Position numbers and translations under genes: made by a program | The notes under the pieces: model-generated | Told to the model about the DNA's origin: nothing | The model's database searches: none | Seen by the model: the letters and a program-made list of their open reading frames with translations, nothing else | Part shown: positions 36,524 to 46,345 of the stretch, in pieces | Numbering within the stretch: the stretch's first letter is position 1 | How the letters are laid out: every line of letters begins with the position of its first letter | Source: Brevundimonas sp. | Lineage (GTDB): Bacteria; Pseudomonadota; Alphaproteobacteria; Caulobacterales; Caulobacteraceae | Direction of reading: 5' to 3' | DNA: 63,236 nt | NCBI RefSeq assembly: GCF_004210735.1 | Contig: NZ_SDZL01000009.1 | Span: 1 to 63,236 of the forward strand

Positions 36524-37646
36524 TTTCGATTTCGCCTCGCGTTTCCAGAAAACCCGGGACGGCAGGGTCTGGTTTATCCTCTTGGGCGCAGGGGCGGCCG
36601 GGGCGGTAGTCGGTCTGCTTTATGCGATCATTCTCGCCCTGCCGCTCTTTACCTCGCAGGCGACGGTTGTCGTGCGGGGCGGCGCGACGGAATCGCAGGG
36701 CGGTGGGTCAGGCTTCAACCCGCTTCGACGCGGAGCTGGGGCTGCGGATGCATTGGGAATGCTGGACGGCACTCTGGTGCAAGACTATCTGCGTACGCCG
36801 GATGCCATGGAGGCGCTCGACAAGCGGGTAGGTCTCTTCCGTGCGTTCCCGAACGGCAGCCTGGACCCGGCTCATCCCTTGCCGAGAAATCCTTCGAATG
36901 AGGCCAGGCTGAAATTCTATCGCTCGGTCGTATCCGCGCGCTTCAGTCTGACCCGCCAAGTGGTGGACATCGAGGCGTCCGGAAGGACCCCGGCCCAGGC
37001 TCAGCGCCTGGCGCGAGGGGTCGTGCAGGTCTCGGAAGAGTTCATCAACCGATACAATGCCCGCGTCCGGCAGGACTTCGTTACGACGGCCGAACAGGAA
37101 CTCGCGGCGGCGGCTCAGAAGCTGGCGGCTGCGCAGGCCAATATGGCGACCCTGCGCAACGCCACCGGTCGACTGGACCCAGCAGCCGAAGCCACGATGA
37201 TCGGGTCGATCATTCAGCAGTTGGAGATTCAGAGGGTTGGCGTCGCGGCCGAGGTGCAGGCCATGCAGAACCTGGGTGGCCCCGACAGCCCCCGCCTGCA
37301 GCGATTGAGCGCCGAACTTAGTCAACTGGATCGATCGATCGAGGCGCAGCGCGCGCGTCTGGTCGGTAGCGCAGGCGCCGTGTCGGGGGCTTTGGCCTCC
37401 TTCGAGACGGCGTCCGCTGAGCATGAGTTCGCGGCGCAGAGCGTCGAAGAGGCGCGCAAAGAAGTCTCGTCGGCCAAGGCGAACTACGCACGCCAGCACA
37501 AATATCTTTTGACCGTTGCTTCGCCCAGCGAGCCCACCCGTCGAAGCTGGCCGCGCCTGCCGTCCGCTATCCTGGTCGGCGCTCTGGTCGGATTGTTCCT
37601 GGGCGCGATCAGCATGCTGCTGTTGCGGGCCTTCCCGGTTCGATAA
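36507..37646 (+). CDS. KpsE/BexC/CtrB-type capsule export inner-membrane protein
   Basis: 379 residues from ATG 36507, overlapping the KpsT-like gene by 17 nt. One membrane helix lies near each end (VWFILLGAGAAGAVVGLLYA and AILVGALVGLFLGAISMLLL) with a long periplasmic part between. That part contains coiled-coil segments (about 185-330, rich in Ala, Gln and Glu) as in polysaccharide co-polymerases. KpsE links the inner-membrane KpsM/KpsT pump to the outer-membrane channel. Last gene of the export operon. Confidence 0.87.
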   Translation: MTFSSSFDFASRFQKTRDGRVWFILLGAGAAGAVVGLLYAIILALPLFTSQATVVVRGGATESQGGGSGFNPLRRGAGAADALGMLDGTLVQDYLRTPDAMEALDKRVGLFRAFPNGSLDPAHPLPRNPSNEARLKFYRSVVSARFSLTRQVVDIEASGRTPAQAQRLARGVVQVSEEFINRYNARVRQDFVTTAEQELAAAAQKLAAAQANMATLRNATGRLDPAAEATMIGSIIQQLEIQRVGVAAEVQAMQNLGGPDSPRLQRLSAELSQLDRSIEAQRARLVGSAGAVSGALASFETASAEHEFAAQSVEEARKEVSSAKANYARQHKYLLTVASPSEPTRRSWPRLPSAILVGALVGLFLGAISMLLLRAFPVR

Positions 37647-37670
37647 GGCTGGCGGGGCCGCCACGGAATG

Positions 37671-37698
37671 TGGACGGAACCCTGTGCGGTTCCATCCA
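37671..37698. terminator. Hairpin between convergent kpsE-like and legC genes
   Basis: TGGA-x-GGAACC pairs with GGTTCC-x-TCCA across a 6-nt loop with one internal mismatch. It lies in the 79-nt gap between converging genes. There is no clear T-run on either side. Confidence 0.45.
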
Positions 37699-37725
37699 CC
37701 AGCCGTCCTTATTCCTGCGGCGATA

Positions 37726-38904
37726 TCAGGCGATGGCGGTCGACGTCATCAAGGATGGGCTGGACGGGATGTTGAGCAAGCGGTTCTCGATGTCACGTGC
37801 GACGGTCAGATCGCCGTACCGCAGAGAGTCCTTCAGGTAGGGCAGGTCGACCATCAGGGTCCAGCACGGACGCGCTTCGATCCCCTCGGCATGAAGGGCT
37901 TCCAGGGCATCGTTACGGGCGGTCAGGTCCGGCAGCATGATCGCCTGAAGCCAGTAGTTAGAACGGATGCCGGCGGCCTCCTTGACGAATTGCGCGTCAG
38001 CGCAGCCTTGGAACAGAGCCTCGTACCGGTCGGCCAACTCGCGTTTGGCGCGAATGAAACCGTCCAACTGCTCCATCTGCGCCAACCCTAGGGCGGCGTT
38101 CAGATTGGGCATTCGGTAGTTGAAGCCCATTTCGTCATGGAAGAAGGTCCAGCCACGCTTGGCCCGAGCTGTAGTTGTCAGGTGCTTCAATCGGACGGCC
38201 AGAGCCTCGTCATTGGTGACGATCGCGCCGCCGCCGCCGGTGGTGACCACCTTGTTGCCGTTGAAGCTGAGCGCCGCGGCGACGGATAGCGAGCCCGCTT
38301 GGCGTCCGTCGCGGGACGCGCCGAGGCTCTCGGCCGCGTCCTCGACCACGACGACGCCGTACGCTGCGCAGATTTCGGACAGTCGAACGACATCTATGAC
38401 CTGCCCGAAAATGTGCACGGGCAAGGCCGCCCGAACGCGCTGTCCTTCGTACCAGACCCCGTCGACCCGTCTCTCGCAAGCCTGAAGAAAGCGTTCGACC
38501 TCGGCCAGGGATAGCCCCAGGGTATCCAGATCCGAATCCAGGAACACTGGTTGCGCGCCCGTGTAGAGGACCGCGTTCACGGTGGCGACGAAGGTGAGCG
38601 CCGGGCAAATCACCAGGTCGCCGTGTCCGACGCCCAGCGTGTGAAGCAGGGCGTGGATCGCAGCTGTGCCGTTCATCGTCGCCACGCCGAAGGCGCAGCC
38701 CGACCGGCGAGCCACTTCGTTTTCGAACTGCACGACATAATCGCCGACCGAAGAGACGTAGGTGCTGTCGATGCAGTCGGCGACATAGTCTTTTTCCCGT
38801 CCCCCGAAAGTCGGGGCGTGGAGAGGGACGCGACCTTGTTGGCCAAGATCTTCGCGCAGGAAGGAGGCGAGCCGCTTGACGGCGGAGGACGAGTAAGCGG
38901 TCAT
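37726..38904 (-). CDS. legC: LegC-type sugar aminotransferase (DegT/DnrJ family)
   Basis: 392 residues from ATG 38904, placed 1 nt after the legB stop. Upstream in-frame starts lie inside legB. Family marks are VPLHAPTFGGREKDYVADCIDSTYVSSVG, the cofactor region ATMNGTAAIHALLH, EDAAESLGAS and SFNGNKVVTTGGGGAI with the PLP lysine. LegC-type enzymes aminate C4 of the UDP-4-keto-6-deoxy sugar made by LegB. The pair forms a two-gene minus-strand operon. Confidence 0.9.
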   Translation of the reverse strand: MTAYSSSAVKRLASFLREDLGQQGRVPLHAPTFGGREKDYVADCIDSTYVSSVGDYVVQFENEVARRSGCAFGVATMNGTAAIHALLHTLGVGHGDLVICPALTFVATVNAVLYTGAQPVFLDSDLDTLGLSLAEVERFLQACERRVDGVWYEGQRVRAALPVHIFGQVIDVVRLSEICAAYGVVVVEDAAESLGASRDGRQAGSLSVAAALSFNGNKVVTTGGGGAIVTNDEALAVRLKHLTTTARAKRGWTFFHDEMGFNYRMPNLNAALGLAQMEQLDGFIRAKRELADRYEALFQGCADAQFVKEAAGIRSNYWLQAIMLPDLTARNDALEALHAEGIEARPCWTLMVDLPYLKDSLRYGDLTVARDIENRLLNIPSSPSLMTSTAIA

Positions 38905-38905
38905 G

Positions 38906-39901
38906 TCAGACGTTGTAGCGCCCCGTCTTGTACAGTTTGAGGTTCTCCGGGTTGGTGAACCATTCGATGGTCTCCGACAGACCGCGGCGCAGCCCTTCAA
39001 CGCCGCCGTAGCCGGGGGTCCAGTCGAGCAGTTCCCGAGCGCGGGAATTGTCAGCCCACAGACGTTCGACCTCGCTGGCGCTGGGTCGGACGCGGGCAGG
39101 GTCGAGTTGAACATCGGGCTCGACTCCGACCAGCTTGCAGATCTCGGTCGCCAGATCGCCGATCGAAATTTCGAAATCCGATCCCAGGTTGATGGTCGAT
39201 CCGGCGGGCGCGCGCTCGATGCCGGCGATCATGCCGGCGACGGTGTCCTTCACGAAGTTGAAGTCCCGCGTTGGGGTCAGGGCGCCCAACTGGATGTGGC
39301 CATTGTTGGCGATGGCCTGGCTGATGATGGTGGGGATGACGGCGCGGGCCGACTGGCGCGGGCCATAGGTGTTGAACGGCCGGCAGACGAACAAGTCCAT
39401 GTCGAAAGACCGATGGAAGGAAAGCGCCATCTGGTCCGCACCGATCTTGGACGCCGCATACGGCGATTGGGCTTCCAACGGGTGGCTCTCGTGGATCGGA
39501 ACGGACTGGGCTGTGCCGTAAACCTCGGATGTCGAGGTGTGGAGCATGCGCGAACCATTGGCGCGTGCAGCTTCAAGCACGTTCAGGGTGCCGATGACGT
39601 TAGTCTCCACGTAAGAGCGCGGCGCTGCGTAGGAGTAGGGAATGGCGATCAAGGCGGCCAAGTGGAAGACCATGTCGCAGCCCTTGATCGCCTGCATGCA
39701 AGTCGACAGGTCACGCACGTCACCGGAAATCGTCTCGAACTGGCCGGCGACGTCGGGTGCGCAATTGTCCAGCCAGCCGTCGGAGTTGAACGAGTTGTAA
39801 AGGGTCATGGCGCGCACTTCGTGTCCGGCGCGGACAAGCGCCTCCGTCAAATGCGAACCGATGAAGCCGTCACCACCGGTAACGGCGATTTTCTTACCCA
39901 T
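38906..39901 (-). CDS. legB: LegB-type NAD-dependent UDP-GlcNAc 4,6-dehydratase
   Basis: 330 residues from ATG 39901, which has GGAG 8 nt upstream and begins the Rossmann motif directly (MGKKIAVTGGDGFIGSHL). Short-chain dehydratase residues are HTSTSEVYG and SPYAASKIGADQM, the extended-SDR Ser-Tyr-Lys set, plus RPFNTYGPRQSARAVIPT. It removes water from a nucleotide-activated GlcNAc to give the 4-keto-6-deoxy intermediate for LegC. The LegB type retains configuration, which points to legionaminic rather than pseudaminic acid. Confidence 0.9.
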   Translation of the reverse strand: MGKKIAVTGGDGFIGSHLTEALVRAGHEVRAMTLYNSFNSDGWLDNCAPDVAGQFETISGDVRDLSTCMQAIKGCDMVFHLAALIAIPYSYAAPRSYVETNVIGTLNVLEAARANGSRMLHTSTSEVYGTAQSVPIHESHPLEAQSPYAASKIGADQMALSFHRSFDMDLFVCRPFNTYGPRQSARAVIPTIISQAIANNGHIQLGALTPTRDFNFVKDTVAGMIAGIERAPAGSTINLGSDFEISIGDLATEICKLVGVEPDVQLDPARVRPSASEVERLWADNSRARELLDWTPGYGGVEGLRRGLSETIEWFTNPENLKLYKTGRYNV

Positions 39902-40062
39902 TAAGATCTCCAGGAATTTGCCGGCTGTGACGCCGACCTTCATAGCTCGATGTCATTTAACATTCGCGTCGCAAAATCCCATCCACATTAGATTGAAAAC
40001 TGCGTTGCGTTCGGGAGACCAAAAACTTAGTTGCCTAGTATCTTTTTCCAGTAGGCCTTTGA

Positions 40063-41028
40063 ATGCAAAACAAGTTCAAACCGGCGGTGCTTCTGATCGG
40101 CCTGGGCAATATCGGATTCAGACATCTGCAGGGACTGGAGCCGTTGTCGAAGCAGATCGCCTTGGATGGTATGGACCCGTCGGGCGCCGCGCTGGATAGG
40201 GCCAGGAGCCAATGGGCCAGTTATGCAGGCTCGACGGGGCGCTTCGCTGAGAATTTGTCCGGATTGGACGGTGACGCCCAGGTCGTGATCTTGGCCACGC
40301 CGGCGGACGGGCGTGAAAGCTTGATCGAGACGATCCTAACTGACCGTAAGGTTGGGACGATGGTTATTGAGAAGGTCGCCTTCAACGCGCGCGGGTCCTT
40401 TACCCGCATGGCTTCCCGTCTGGAAGCGGATGGGGTGCTGGGGGTGGTCAACTGTCCTCGGCGGTTGTGGCCACGTTACCGTGCGCTGGCCGAAAGGATT
40501 CGATTGACCGGCACACCGGTGCGGATGACCGTTCGTGGCAGCAACATCGGGCTGGCTTGCAATGGGGTTCACTTCATCGATCTGCTTCAGATGCTGGCTG
40601 GCGAGGCAGAGGTCCGGCCAACGGATTCACGTATTTCCGATCCGTTCCCGGCCAAGCGCGAAGGATACTATGAGGTTTTTGGATCCTCGTCATACGGCAC
40701 GCCGTCCGGTTCGAGCCTAACTCTTGTCGTGGAGGCGGATGCGCCCAAACAAACCGAAATTCAGCTCGAATTCGGCGACACGACTCTGACAATCGTCGAG
40801 GCAACCGGGGTCATGTCGGATGAACGCGACGAGATTATCGACGTGGTTCGGGCGGTCTATCAGAGCGAGTTGACAGCCGAGGTGGTTGCAAAGCTGTTGT
40901 CGGGTCAGGATTGCGGCTTGCCGGATCTGACTGTCAGCGCCATCGCCCACAATGCGCTGTTCGTCGCCTTGGAACCGGCCTTTGATCGCGCCGGCCTGAT
41001 GGCGCAGGGCAGGCTGCCTATCACGTGA
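40063..41028 (+). CDS. Gfo/Idh/MocA-like oxidoreductase (second in the locus)
   Basis: 321 residues with a Rossmann start AVLLIGLGNIGFRHLQGL, then VVILATPADGRESLIE, VIEKVAF in place of the usual EKP and NCPRRLWPRYRALAERI. NGVHFIDLLQMLAGE matches the catalytic-helix region. The EKP motif is altered to EKV, so cofactor geometry may differ. It is a single gene divergent from legB across 161 nt of relatively AT-rich DNA. Substrate unknown. Confidence 0.75.
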   Translation: MQNKFKPAVLLIGLGNIGFRHLQGLEPLSKQIALDGMDPSGAALDRARSQWASYAGSTGRFAENLSGLDGDAQVVILATPADGRESLIETILTDRKVGTMVIEKVAFNARGSFTRMASRLEADGVLGVVNCPRRLWPRYRALAERIRLTGTPVRMTVRGSNIGLACNGVHFIDLLQMLAGEAEVRPTDSRISDPFPAKREGYYEVFGSSSYGTPSGSSLTLVVEADAPKQTEIQLEFGDTTLTIVEATGVMSDERDEIIDVVRAVYQSELTAEVVAKLLSGQDCGLPDLTVSAIAHNALFVALEPAFDRAGLMAQGRLPIT

Positions 41029-41033
41029 CAGGC

Positions 41034-42077
41034 TCAGACCTTGCGGCGATTGGCGGCGTAGAGGATTAGGCCCAGGGTCAACATGGCCATGCTGCTGACG
41101 GTCGCGTAGGCCAGGGAAACATCGTGGCTCTCATAGGTCGTGAAATAGGCCGAGCGGAGATGCTGCAGGGCGTTTAGGAGCGGATTCAGCAACAGGGGTT
41201 TGGCGATAAAATCGGGCAGCTGTTCGGTGACGAACAGGACGCCGGATGAGTAGATCAGAAGGCGGGCTGTCCAAGGCACGCCGCGTTGTAGCACAGGAAC
41301 ATAGGCGCACAGGGTGCGCAGGATGATCCCGAGCGAGAACGCCATTACCAGGATGACGCACCACGTGAGCAGCACGTCCACGGGCCGCTCGACGGGGGCG
41401 CCCAGGCCAAACAGGCCCAGGAACATCAGGACTGCAATGCCGGCCAGGGTGTAGATCACTCCATAGGCGAGGGCGCGGCACGCCAGAATATCGACGGCTC
41501 GGATGCGCGGTATCAGGATCAGCGACTCGTCGACAGGGCCGACGGCGCAGCGGATATAAGTCATGCGGAACATGAACCATGCCGAGGTTCCGACGACGGC
41601 GAACGGCAGGGGGTCCATGTCGACGATGTTGGTGTACCCAAGCGCGAGATAGATGGCCAAGATGATGCCGATCTGCATCAGAGGCTCGATCACGATCCAC
41701 ACGGATGCGGCGGGGCCTGCGCGGCGTAGCAGCAAAAGCGTCCGTAGCGTCAGGGGCGCCAGGGTCTGCAGTCGACTCAGCGGGGGCGCGGGCGGAGCGG
41801 CCACCATCACCGTGTCGAGCGAGGGGTCGATCTGCGCCGCGGGAAGGTCTTCGGACCAATCGCGGACCCTGCCCCCTACAAGATCCAGCTCATAGGAACG
41901 GATCGCGGCATTGAGGCTGCGGACCGTGTTCTTGGCGCCGGCGGCAACGCGAGACGGCAGCTTGCGTAAGCTGTCGCGTCGCTGCGCCCGCAGGCTTTGA
42001 TAGATGGCGGCGCGTTCCTTGCCGGTTTTGGCAAGCGACGCCTCAACGGCGCGCCGAACGGTGTCGTACTCGCTCAT
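41034..42077 (-). CDS. KpsM-like ABC-2 capsule export permease with N-terminal extension
   Basis: 347 residues from ATG 42077, overlapping the upstream gene stop (ATGA). About 115 residues of charged, soluble sequence precede the permease, unlike the near-direct start of KpsM. The core has six hydrophobic segments (VWIVIEPLMQIGIILAIYLAL, LPFAVVGTSAWFMFRMTY, and others) and ends AANRRKV. Relatives pump capsular glycans using KpsT. It is encoded apart from the export operon, together with two large putative glycosyltransferases. The extension might interact with the ATPase-less KpsT relative. Confidence 0.82.
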   Translation of the reverse strand: MSEYDTVRRAVEASLAKTGKERAAIYQSLRAQRRDSLRKLPSRVAAGAKNTVRSLNAAIRSYELDLVGGRVRDWSEDLPAAQIDPSLDTVMVAAPPAPPLSRLQTLAPLTLRTLLLLRRAGPAASVWIVIEPLMQIGIILAIYLALGYTNIVDMDPLPFAVVGTSAWFMFRMTYIRCAVGPVDESLILIPRIRAVDILACRALAYGVIYTLAGIAVLMFLGLFGLGAPVERPVDVLLTWCVILVMAFSLGIILRTLCAYVPVLQRGVPWTARLLIYSSGVLFVTEQLPDFIAKPLLLNPLLNALQHLRSAYFTTYESHDVSLAYATVSSMAMLTLGLILYAANRRKV

Positions 42078-44101
42078 GCCGACACGCCCATCCAGACCCG
42101 CGTTTCGTTCCGCGACACCTGTTCGAGCGCCTTTCCGCGCCAATAGGGGTCCTCCGGAGCCATGGCGGTGATGATCCGATCCGCCGCCCCATGGTCCAGC
42201 AAATGGGGATTCTGCTGGAAATAGACCTCTCGGGTCATCTCCAGACTCTGCCGTTCAGGCCCGCATACGAAAAAGTCGCTAAGAATTCTCTTGGCGTCTT
42301 CCGCCGTTTCGGCTGTGAGCGCGACGCCCAAGCGGGTAAAATCGACCGGTACATCGACCCCCGGATTTATGATCAGGACCGGCATCCCGTGCTGGGCCGC
42401 CCGCATGGCGACGTTGCTGACGACTGTGCACAGCACCGCATGATCCATCAATGCCGAATGCGTGCCGCCGGCAGGAAGAATCTTGCTGGCGACACCTGGC
42501 CAACGCTCGAGGATCGCACGAGACCGTGCAATGTCGGAGGCCGTTTCGTCAGGATGAGGCGACACTGACAGAACGACATCACCGAGGGCGCTGCAGGCGG
42601 CGGCCACCATATCGAGGGCGGCGGCCGAGACGTCATCTAACGGCTGCGAGGCGAATATTACGCTGCGGGGGGGCGTTGCATGGTGGTCGCGGTCATTGTT
42701 CTGACCGATATCGACGTGACCGGCGAAGATGAATTGCTCGGACGCAACGCCGAAGCGCGTCTGGAAGATGTCGCGCTGCGAATCGTCCAGAACGCCGACA
42801 CGTTCGGCCACGGGCATAGGGTCGCGGTCCGAGGTGCCGATCATCAGGGTTTGCAACTCGACGGTGGGCGCCTCGGCCGCGCGTGCGGCCGATACGATCA
42901 GTCCTCCGAAAGGGGAGCCAAGGGGCACGGAGGCGACGAAGCGGGGACGTTGCCGCGCAAACTGGCGACTGATTTCTGAGGCCAGGACCAGGCTCGGTCC
43001 CAGGCTCGACACTATGAACGCGCCGCACCCCTCAAGGATCGCGGCCCGTTGGCCAGTCGTGAACCTGAATTCCAGGGCTTGATCGATTTGCTTCAGCAAG
43101 AGTGTGCGGACCCCGGCTAGCGGGGTGCGGGACTGCGAGGATTGCGGTTGCCGGACAAGGAGCGTCTTGGCGCCCAGCGCGGCGGCCGCGCCGGTCGCCC
43201 GGACGACGTTGCTGGTGCGCCGGGTGAAGGGTTGGATCAGAACTGATCCTTGAGAGGTAGCGGCCGCCAGTAGCGCCCGCACCGTCTGACTGTGTCGGAA
43301 TTCAATCTTCCGGCGCAGGTCGCCCACGATCACAGCCTTGTCCTCGACATCGAGCCGCCCGGGTTTCCACTTTTCCGCCGCCGTGGCAAATGCGGCCCAT
43401 GCGTCCTCGGCGCGAACATCAGCCGAACTGTCTCTTCGGGCGACGAAACGGGCGGCCCCCCGCCGACCAGTCGGGCCTAGATCGTGCGTGACCGCAATCC
43501 CGGCAGCGCGGAAGTGCGCCTCTAGGTCATCCACGGGATCGTCGCCTTCGATCAGATGAACGACGCGTGCGCCCATGGTCCGAGCGGCGTCATCCGCGAT
43601 CTCCAGTCGGCGCAGTCTCAGAGCGAGTTCAGGCTTTAGCCTGAGCATCAGGGCGTTGCGGTGAGTGCGGATCAGAGCGTTCCACGGTGGCGGCGCTGCT
43701 GTCTGCATGACGTCCAGCGCCAGTTCGGCGCCGGCCTTGGCGGTTGTGTACCAGGTCTCATTGAGCGACCGGCGGCGCGGGTCCCGACACATGCCCAGGC
43801 CAAGGCCCGAGAAATCAAGCAGATCGCTCGCCTGGTCATCTGAAAACCAGTCCGCCACGTCAGCATCGACGTTCGGGCCGATCACGCAAAGGCGCGGGCC
43901 GGCGGCTGCGAGGAAGGTATCAACCGCTTGGCGGGCCGATCGGAGCTTTCGCGAACCGGACGGCAGTCGCGAGGCGAACAGGACATCGGACAGTCGACGG
44001 CGTCGGGCCCGCAGAGTGGAAGCGACGGGACAATCTATGATCCGTCTTATACAGGCGTCAGCGCCTTCCTCACTGCCGGCGGAAGCTTCCGCTTGCGTCA
44101 T
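42074..44101 (-). CDS. Putative capsule-type glycosyltransferase, 675 residues
   Basis: Soluble and without a signal peptide. The C-terminal half carries GT-B-like motifs seen in capsule and epimerase-fold transferases: VIFASQPLDDVSAAALDMV, SVSPHPDETASDI and CTVVSNVAMRAAQHGMPVLIINPG. The N-terminal half (residues 1-330) includes VIGDLRRKIEFRHSQTVRALL and is not recognised. It overlaps kpsM downstream and the 726-residue gene upstream by 4 nt each, so the three genes form one operon. Sugar specificity unknown. Confidence 0.6.
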   Translation of the reverse strand: MTQAEASAGSEEGADACIRRIIDCPVASTLRARRRRLSDVLFASRLPSGSRKLRSARQAVDTFLAAAGPRLCVIGPNVDADVADWFSDDQASDLLDFSGLGLGMCRDPRRRSLNETWYTTAKAGAELALDVMQTAAPPPWNALIRTHRNALMLRLKPELALRLRRLEIADDAARTMGARVVHLIEGDDPVDDLEAHFRAAGIAVTHDLGPTGRRGAARFVARRDSSADVRAEDAWAAFATAAEKWKPGRLDVEDKAVIVGDLRRKIEFRHSQTVRALLAAATSQGSVLIQPFTRRTSNVVRATGAAAALGAKTLLVRQPQSSQSRTPLAGVRTLLLKQIDQALEFRFTTGQRAAILEGCGAFIVSSLGPSLVLASEISRQFARQRPRFVASVPLGSPFGGLIVSAARAAEAPTVELQTLMIGTSDRDPMPVAERVGVLDDSQRDIFQTRFGVASEQFIFAGHVDIGQNNDRDHHATPPRSVIFASQPLDDVSAAALDMVAAACSALGDVVLSVSPHPDETASDIARSRAILERWPGVASKILPAGGTHSALMDHAVLCTVVSNVAMRAAQHGMPVLIINPGVDVPVDFTRLGVALTAETAEDAKRILSDFFVCGPERQSLEMTREVYFQQNPHLLDHGAADRIITAMAPEDPYWRGKALEQVSRNETRVWMGVSA

Positions 44102-46278
44102 GCGAGGGCCTTGGCGATGGCGGTCCCGGTTGAGACAGTCTCGACCTCCTCAGGCTGGCTGGCTGTGATCGGCGTGGTTTCCAGGGCCCAGATGGCTGTG
44201 TTCGTGGCGTTGTTACCCTCAGTCCCGCCGAAGAATCTCGGCAGGTTGGCGCGCGCGCGCTCAAGCGCTGCCGCGTACTGATCGGGACTGTCCAGCAATG
44301 CGCCAATTCGCTGCTCCATTTCGCGGGCAGATCGAACCGGCTCCGAAATTTCCGAATAATGATCAAACCGAGCCGTTTCGTAGATGAGGCTGATTTCAGG
44401 TGACCATAGGTTGACGGCGACGCAGTTCGATAGGACCGCCTCGGCGAACATCGACGATACGCCAGAAACCAGGATGTCCGAAACCGCCAGGAGTTCGACG
44501 TTGGGTGTGCCCTGACGCCCCGCCGAGAAGACTGCCCGGCCCTTCCCGTGTCGTTTGATCTGGTCGGTGATGAAAGCCATGTCGTCGACGGGGTGCGGGC
44601 GCACCACGATCTGGGCGTCTCGGCGTACAGCGAGCTTAATCAAGGCCTTGAAGGCCGTCTCCCATGAGTCCGGAGACAGCACCGCGCTGCCGGCGGTCTG
44701 ATTGGGCCACAGGCCCCATCGTGTTCTGCAGGTCGCCGCCCAGACGATCACGGGACCGCTCGGCGCCAGGCCCAGTTTCTCGCGAATGCGCGCCTGATCC
44801 AGAGCGTTCGCCGCCCGAACGAAGGTGTCGGACCGGGTCCGGCCCAAGGCCTTGATGACGCCGCCATAGGCCGGCGCCCGCCGGCGAAGGTGTTCGACCT
44901 GATGCTCGCCCCATACAGCCAAGGCGTCGGGCTGGGATTCCGTTTCGTGCGATCCGTCAGGGCGGCGCGCCAATATGGATGGCGTCATCTCGTCCCCGAT
45001 GCCCAGCTTGATCGAGACCGTCCGAGCCCCAGTTCGCGACGCAGCCACATTGATCCAGGGTTTCGCCTCCAAACGTCCGCCGAGCACCAGGTTCGGCTTG
45101 AGGATCCCGAATGTCTTCTCCCAAGTTTCCGATTGCGTGGTCATAAGCACCGACAGATTCAGAATGGAACGCGCCAGGTAGTCAGAAAACTGATCGAACA
45201 TATCGACGCCGTCAAAGACGAACGCTTTGCGGAAAGCGCGATCAGCGACAAGTCGGGCGACCGCCGGTTCATATTGTTCACGGGCCGGGACGCGAAGTTG
45301 AGCGGCCAATCCGCTAAAGGTCGGCCCCGCAAGCTCGGAAATGAACGACGGATAGGTCTCAGCCAGAGAGCGATAGCCAACCGCGATGGGCTTGGGTCCC
45401 TCGTAAATGATCGTCAACCGCCAACGGCGATCCCGGCAGGCTCGGGCCAGGGCCTCGGGCATGCCTTCGCTGTATTCGTCGAGGAAGGCGAGGCGTCCCG
45501 TTTGAGGGCTGACCATCCATTCGACGCCCTTGGCGCCTCGCATGATCAGGACGGCGTGGCCCTTGAAGCCGTCGAGGCCGAGGCTGCGCGTCTTCCTGTC
45601 GTGGGCCTCCAAGGCCGCGATGACCCGCAGGTATGAGGCGCGGCGGCGGACGGGGCGATAATCTATCTTGGGGGTGCGAAGCCGCGGCCAAGGCAATATG
45701 CGGGCCGGGCGGACAGGCGGCTGTCCCCAGAAACGGGGCTCGACGCTCGCCCGCCCGAAGACCTTGACGGCTAGTGGAGCGAGCCAGGCTAAGTCGCCCG
45801 AAACGCCCAAGCAGTCGAACGCCGCCGGCTTCTCCTGATCTGCAATCGCGGAAAACAGCCGCACAGCCCTCATCGTGACCTGCACATAGGGGGCAAGGGT
45901 GGCGATCCACGCCCACAGAGACGCGGGGTGACTGTCGCCGGCGCTCCAGTCCGCAAGACGTGCGCCGGACGCTAATCGAACGGACGGCAGCTTCTCCTGC
46001 CAGGCCAAGACCTCCTCGTGAAGTGCGTCGCAGGCCTCCGGCGAGAGATAGTCCATGGGCTGGCGGACAGTCACGCCAGCCAGTTTGGCGGGCATGTGGA
46101 CTTCGTAGCTGGTTCTGACCAGAATTCCGGTTAGCCCTTCAGCCGCGCACCGGTCGAGGAAGGACTTGGCGGCTGCCTCGTCTGCCGAGAAAAGCAATCC
46201 CAAAGCTATAGATTTTCTTGAGGAAATCGAAGCGTTGACCCGCAATTTTTTATCCGGCCCGTGCTTGTTGTCGCCCAT
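44098..46278 (-). CDS. Putative capsule-type glycosyltransferase, 726 residues
   Basis: A soluble protein whose C-terminal third resembles CDP-glycerol/capsule GT-B enzymes: GPVIVWAATCRTRWG, AQIVVRPHPVDDMAFITDQI, and VSDILVSGVSSMFAEAVLSNCVAVNLW with a Ser-rich nucleotide loop. The first 450 residues have no recognised family. The start codon lies within a palindrome in the divergent promoter region. First gene of the minus-strand operon that ends with kpsM. It may polymerise the exported glycan. Confidence 0.6.
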   Translation of the reverse strand: MGDNKHGPDKKLRVNASISSRKSIALGLLFSADEAAAKSFLDRCAAEGLTGILVRTSYEVHMPAKLAGVTVRQPMDYLSPEACDALHEEVLAWQEKLPSVRLASGARLADWSAGDSHPASLWAWIATLAPYVQVTMRAVRLFSAIADQEKPAAFDCLGVSGDLAWLAPLAVKVFGRASVEPRFWGQPPVRPARILPWPRLRTPKIDYRPVRRRASYLRVIAALEAHDRKTRSLGLDGFKGHAVLIMRGAKGVEWMVSPQTGRLAFLDEYSEGMPEALARACRDRRWRLTIIYEGPKPIAVGYRSLAETYPSFISELAGPTFSGLAAQLRVPAREQYEPAVARLVADRAFRKAFVFDGVDMFDQFSDYLARSILNLSVLMTTQSETWEKTFGILKPNLVLGGRLEAKPWINVAASRTGARTVSIKLGIGDEMTPSILARRPDGSHETESQPDALAVWGEHQVEHLRRRAPAYGGVIKALGRTRSDTFVRAANALDQARIREKLGLAPSGPVIVWAATCRTRWGLWPNQTAGSAVLSPDSWETAFKALIKLAVRRDAQIVVRPHPVDDMAFITDQIKRHGKGRAVFSAGRQGTPNVELLAVSDILVSGVSSMFAEAVLSNCVAVNLWSPEISLIYETARFDHYSEISEPVRSAREMEQRIGALLDSPDQYAAALERARANLPRFFGGTEGNNATNTAIWALETTPITASQPEEVETVSTGTAIAKALA

Positions 46279-46296
46279 GTGAAGTCACTTACATGG
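46275..46296. promoter_or_regulatory. Near-perfect palindrome at the divergent start of two glycosyltransferase genes
   Basis: CCATGT and ACATGG arms flank AAGT/ACTT inner arms, with one extra base on the left. The dyad covers the ATG of the minus-strand gene and lies 50 nt before the plus-strand gene. It could be an operator serving both. Confidence 0.3.
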
Positions 46297-46345
46297 CGCC
46301 CGCAAAATGGTCTAGAGATTGTCGTCAGTGGCGGTGCGAGACCGA

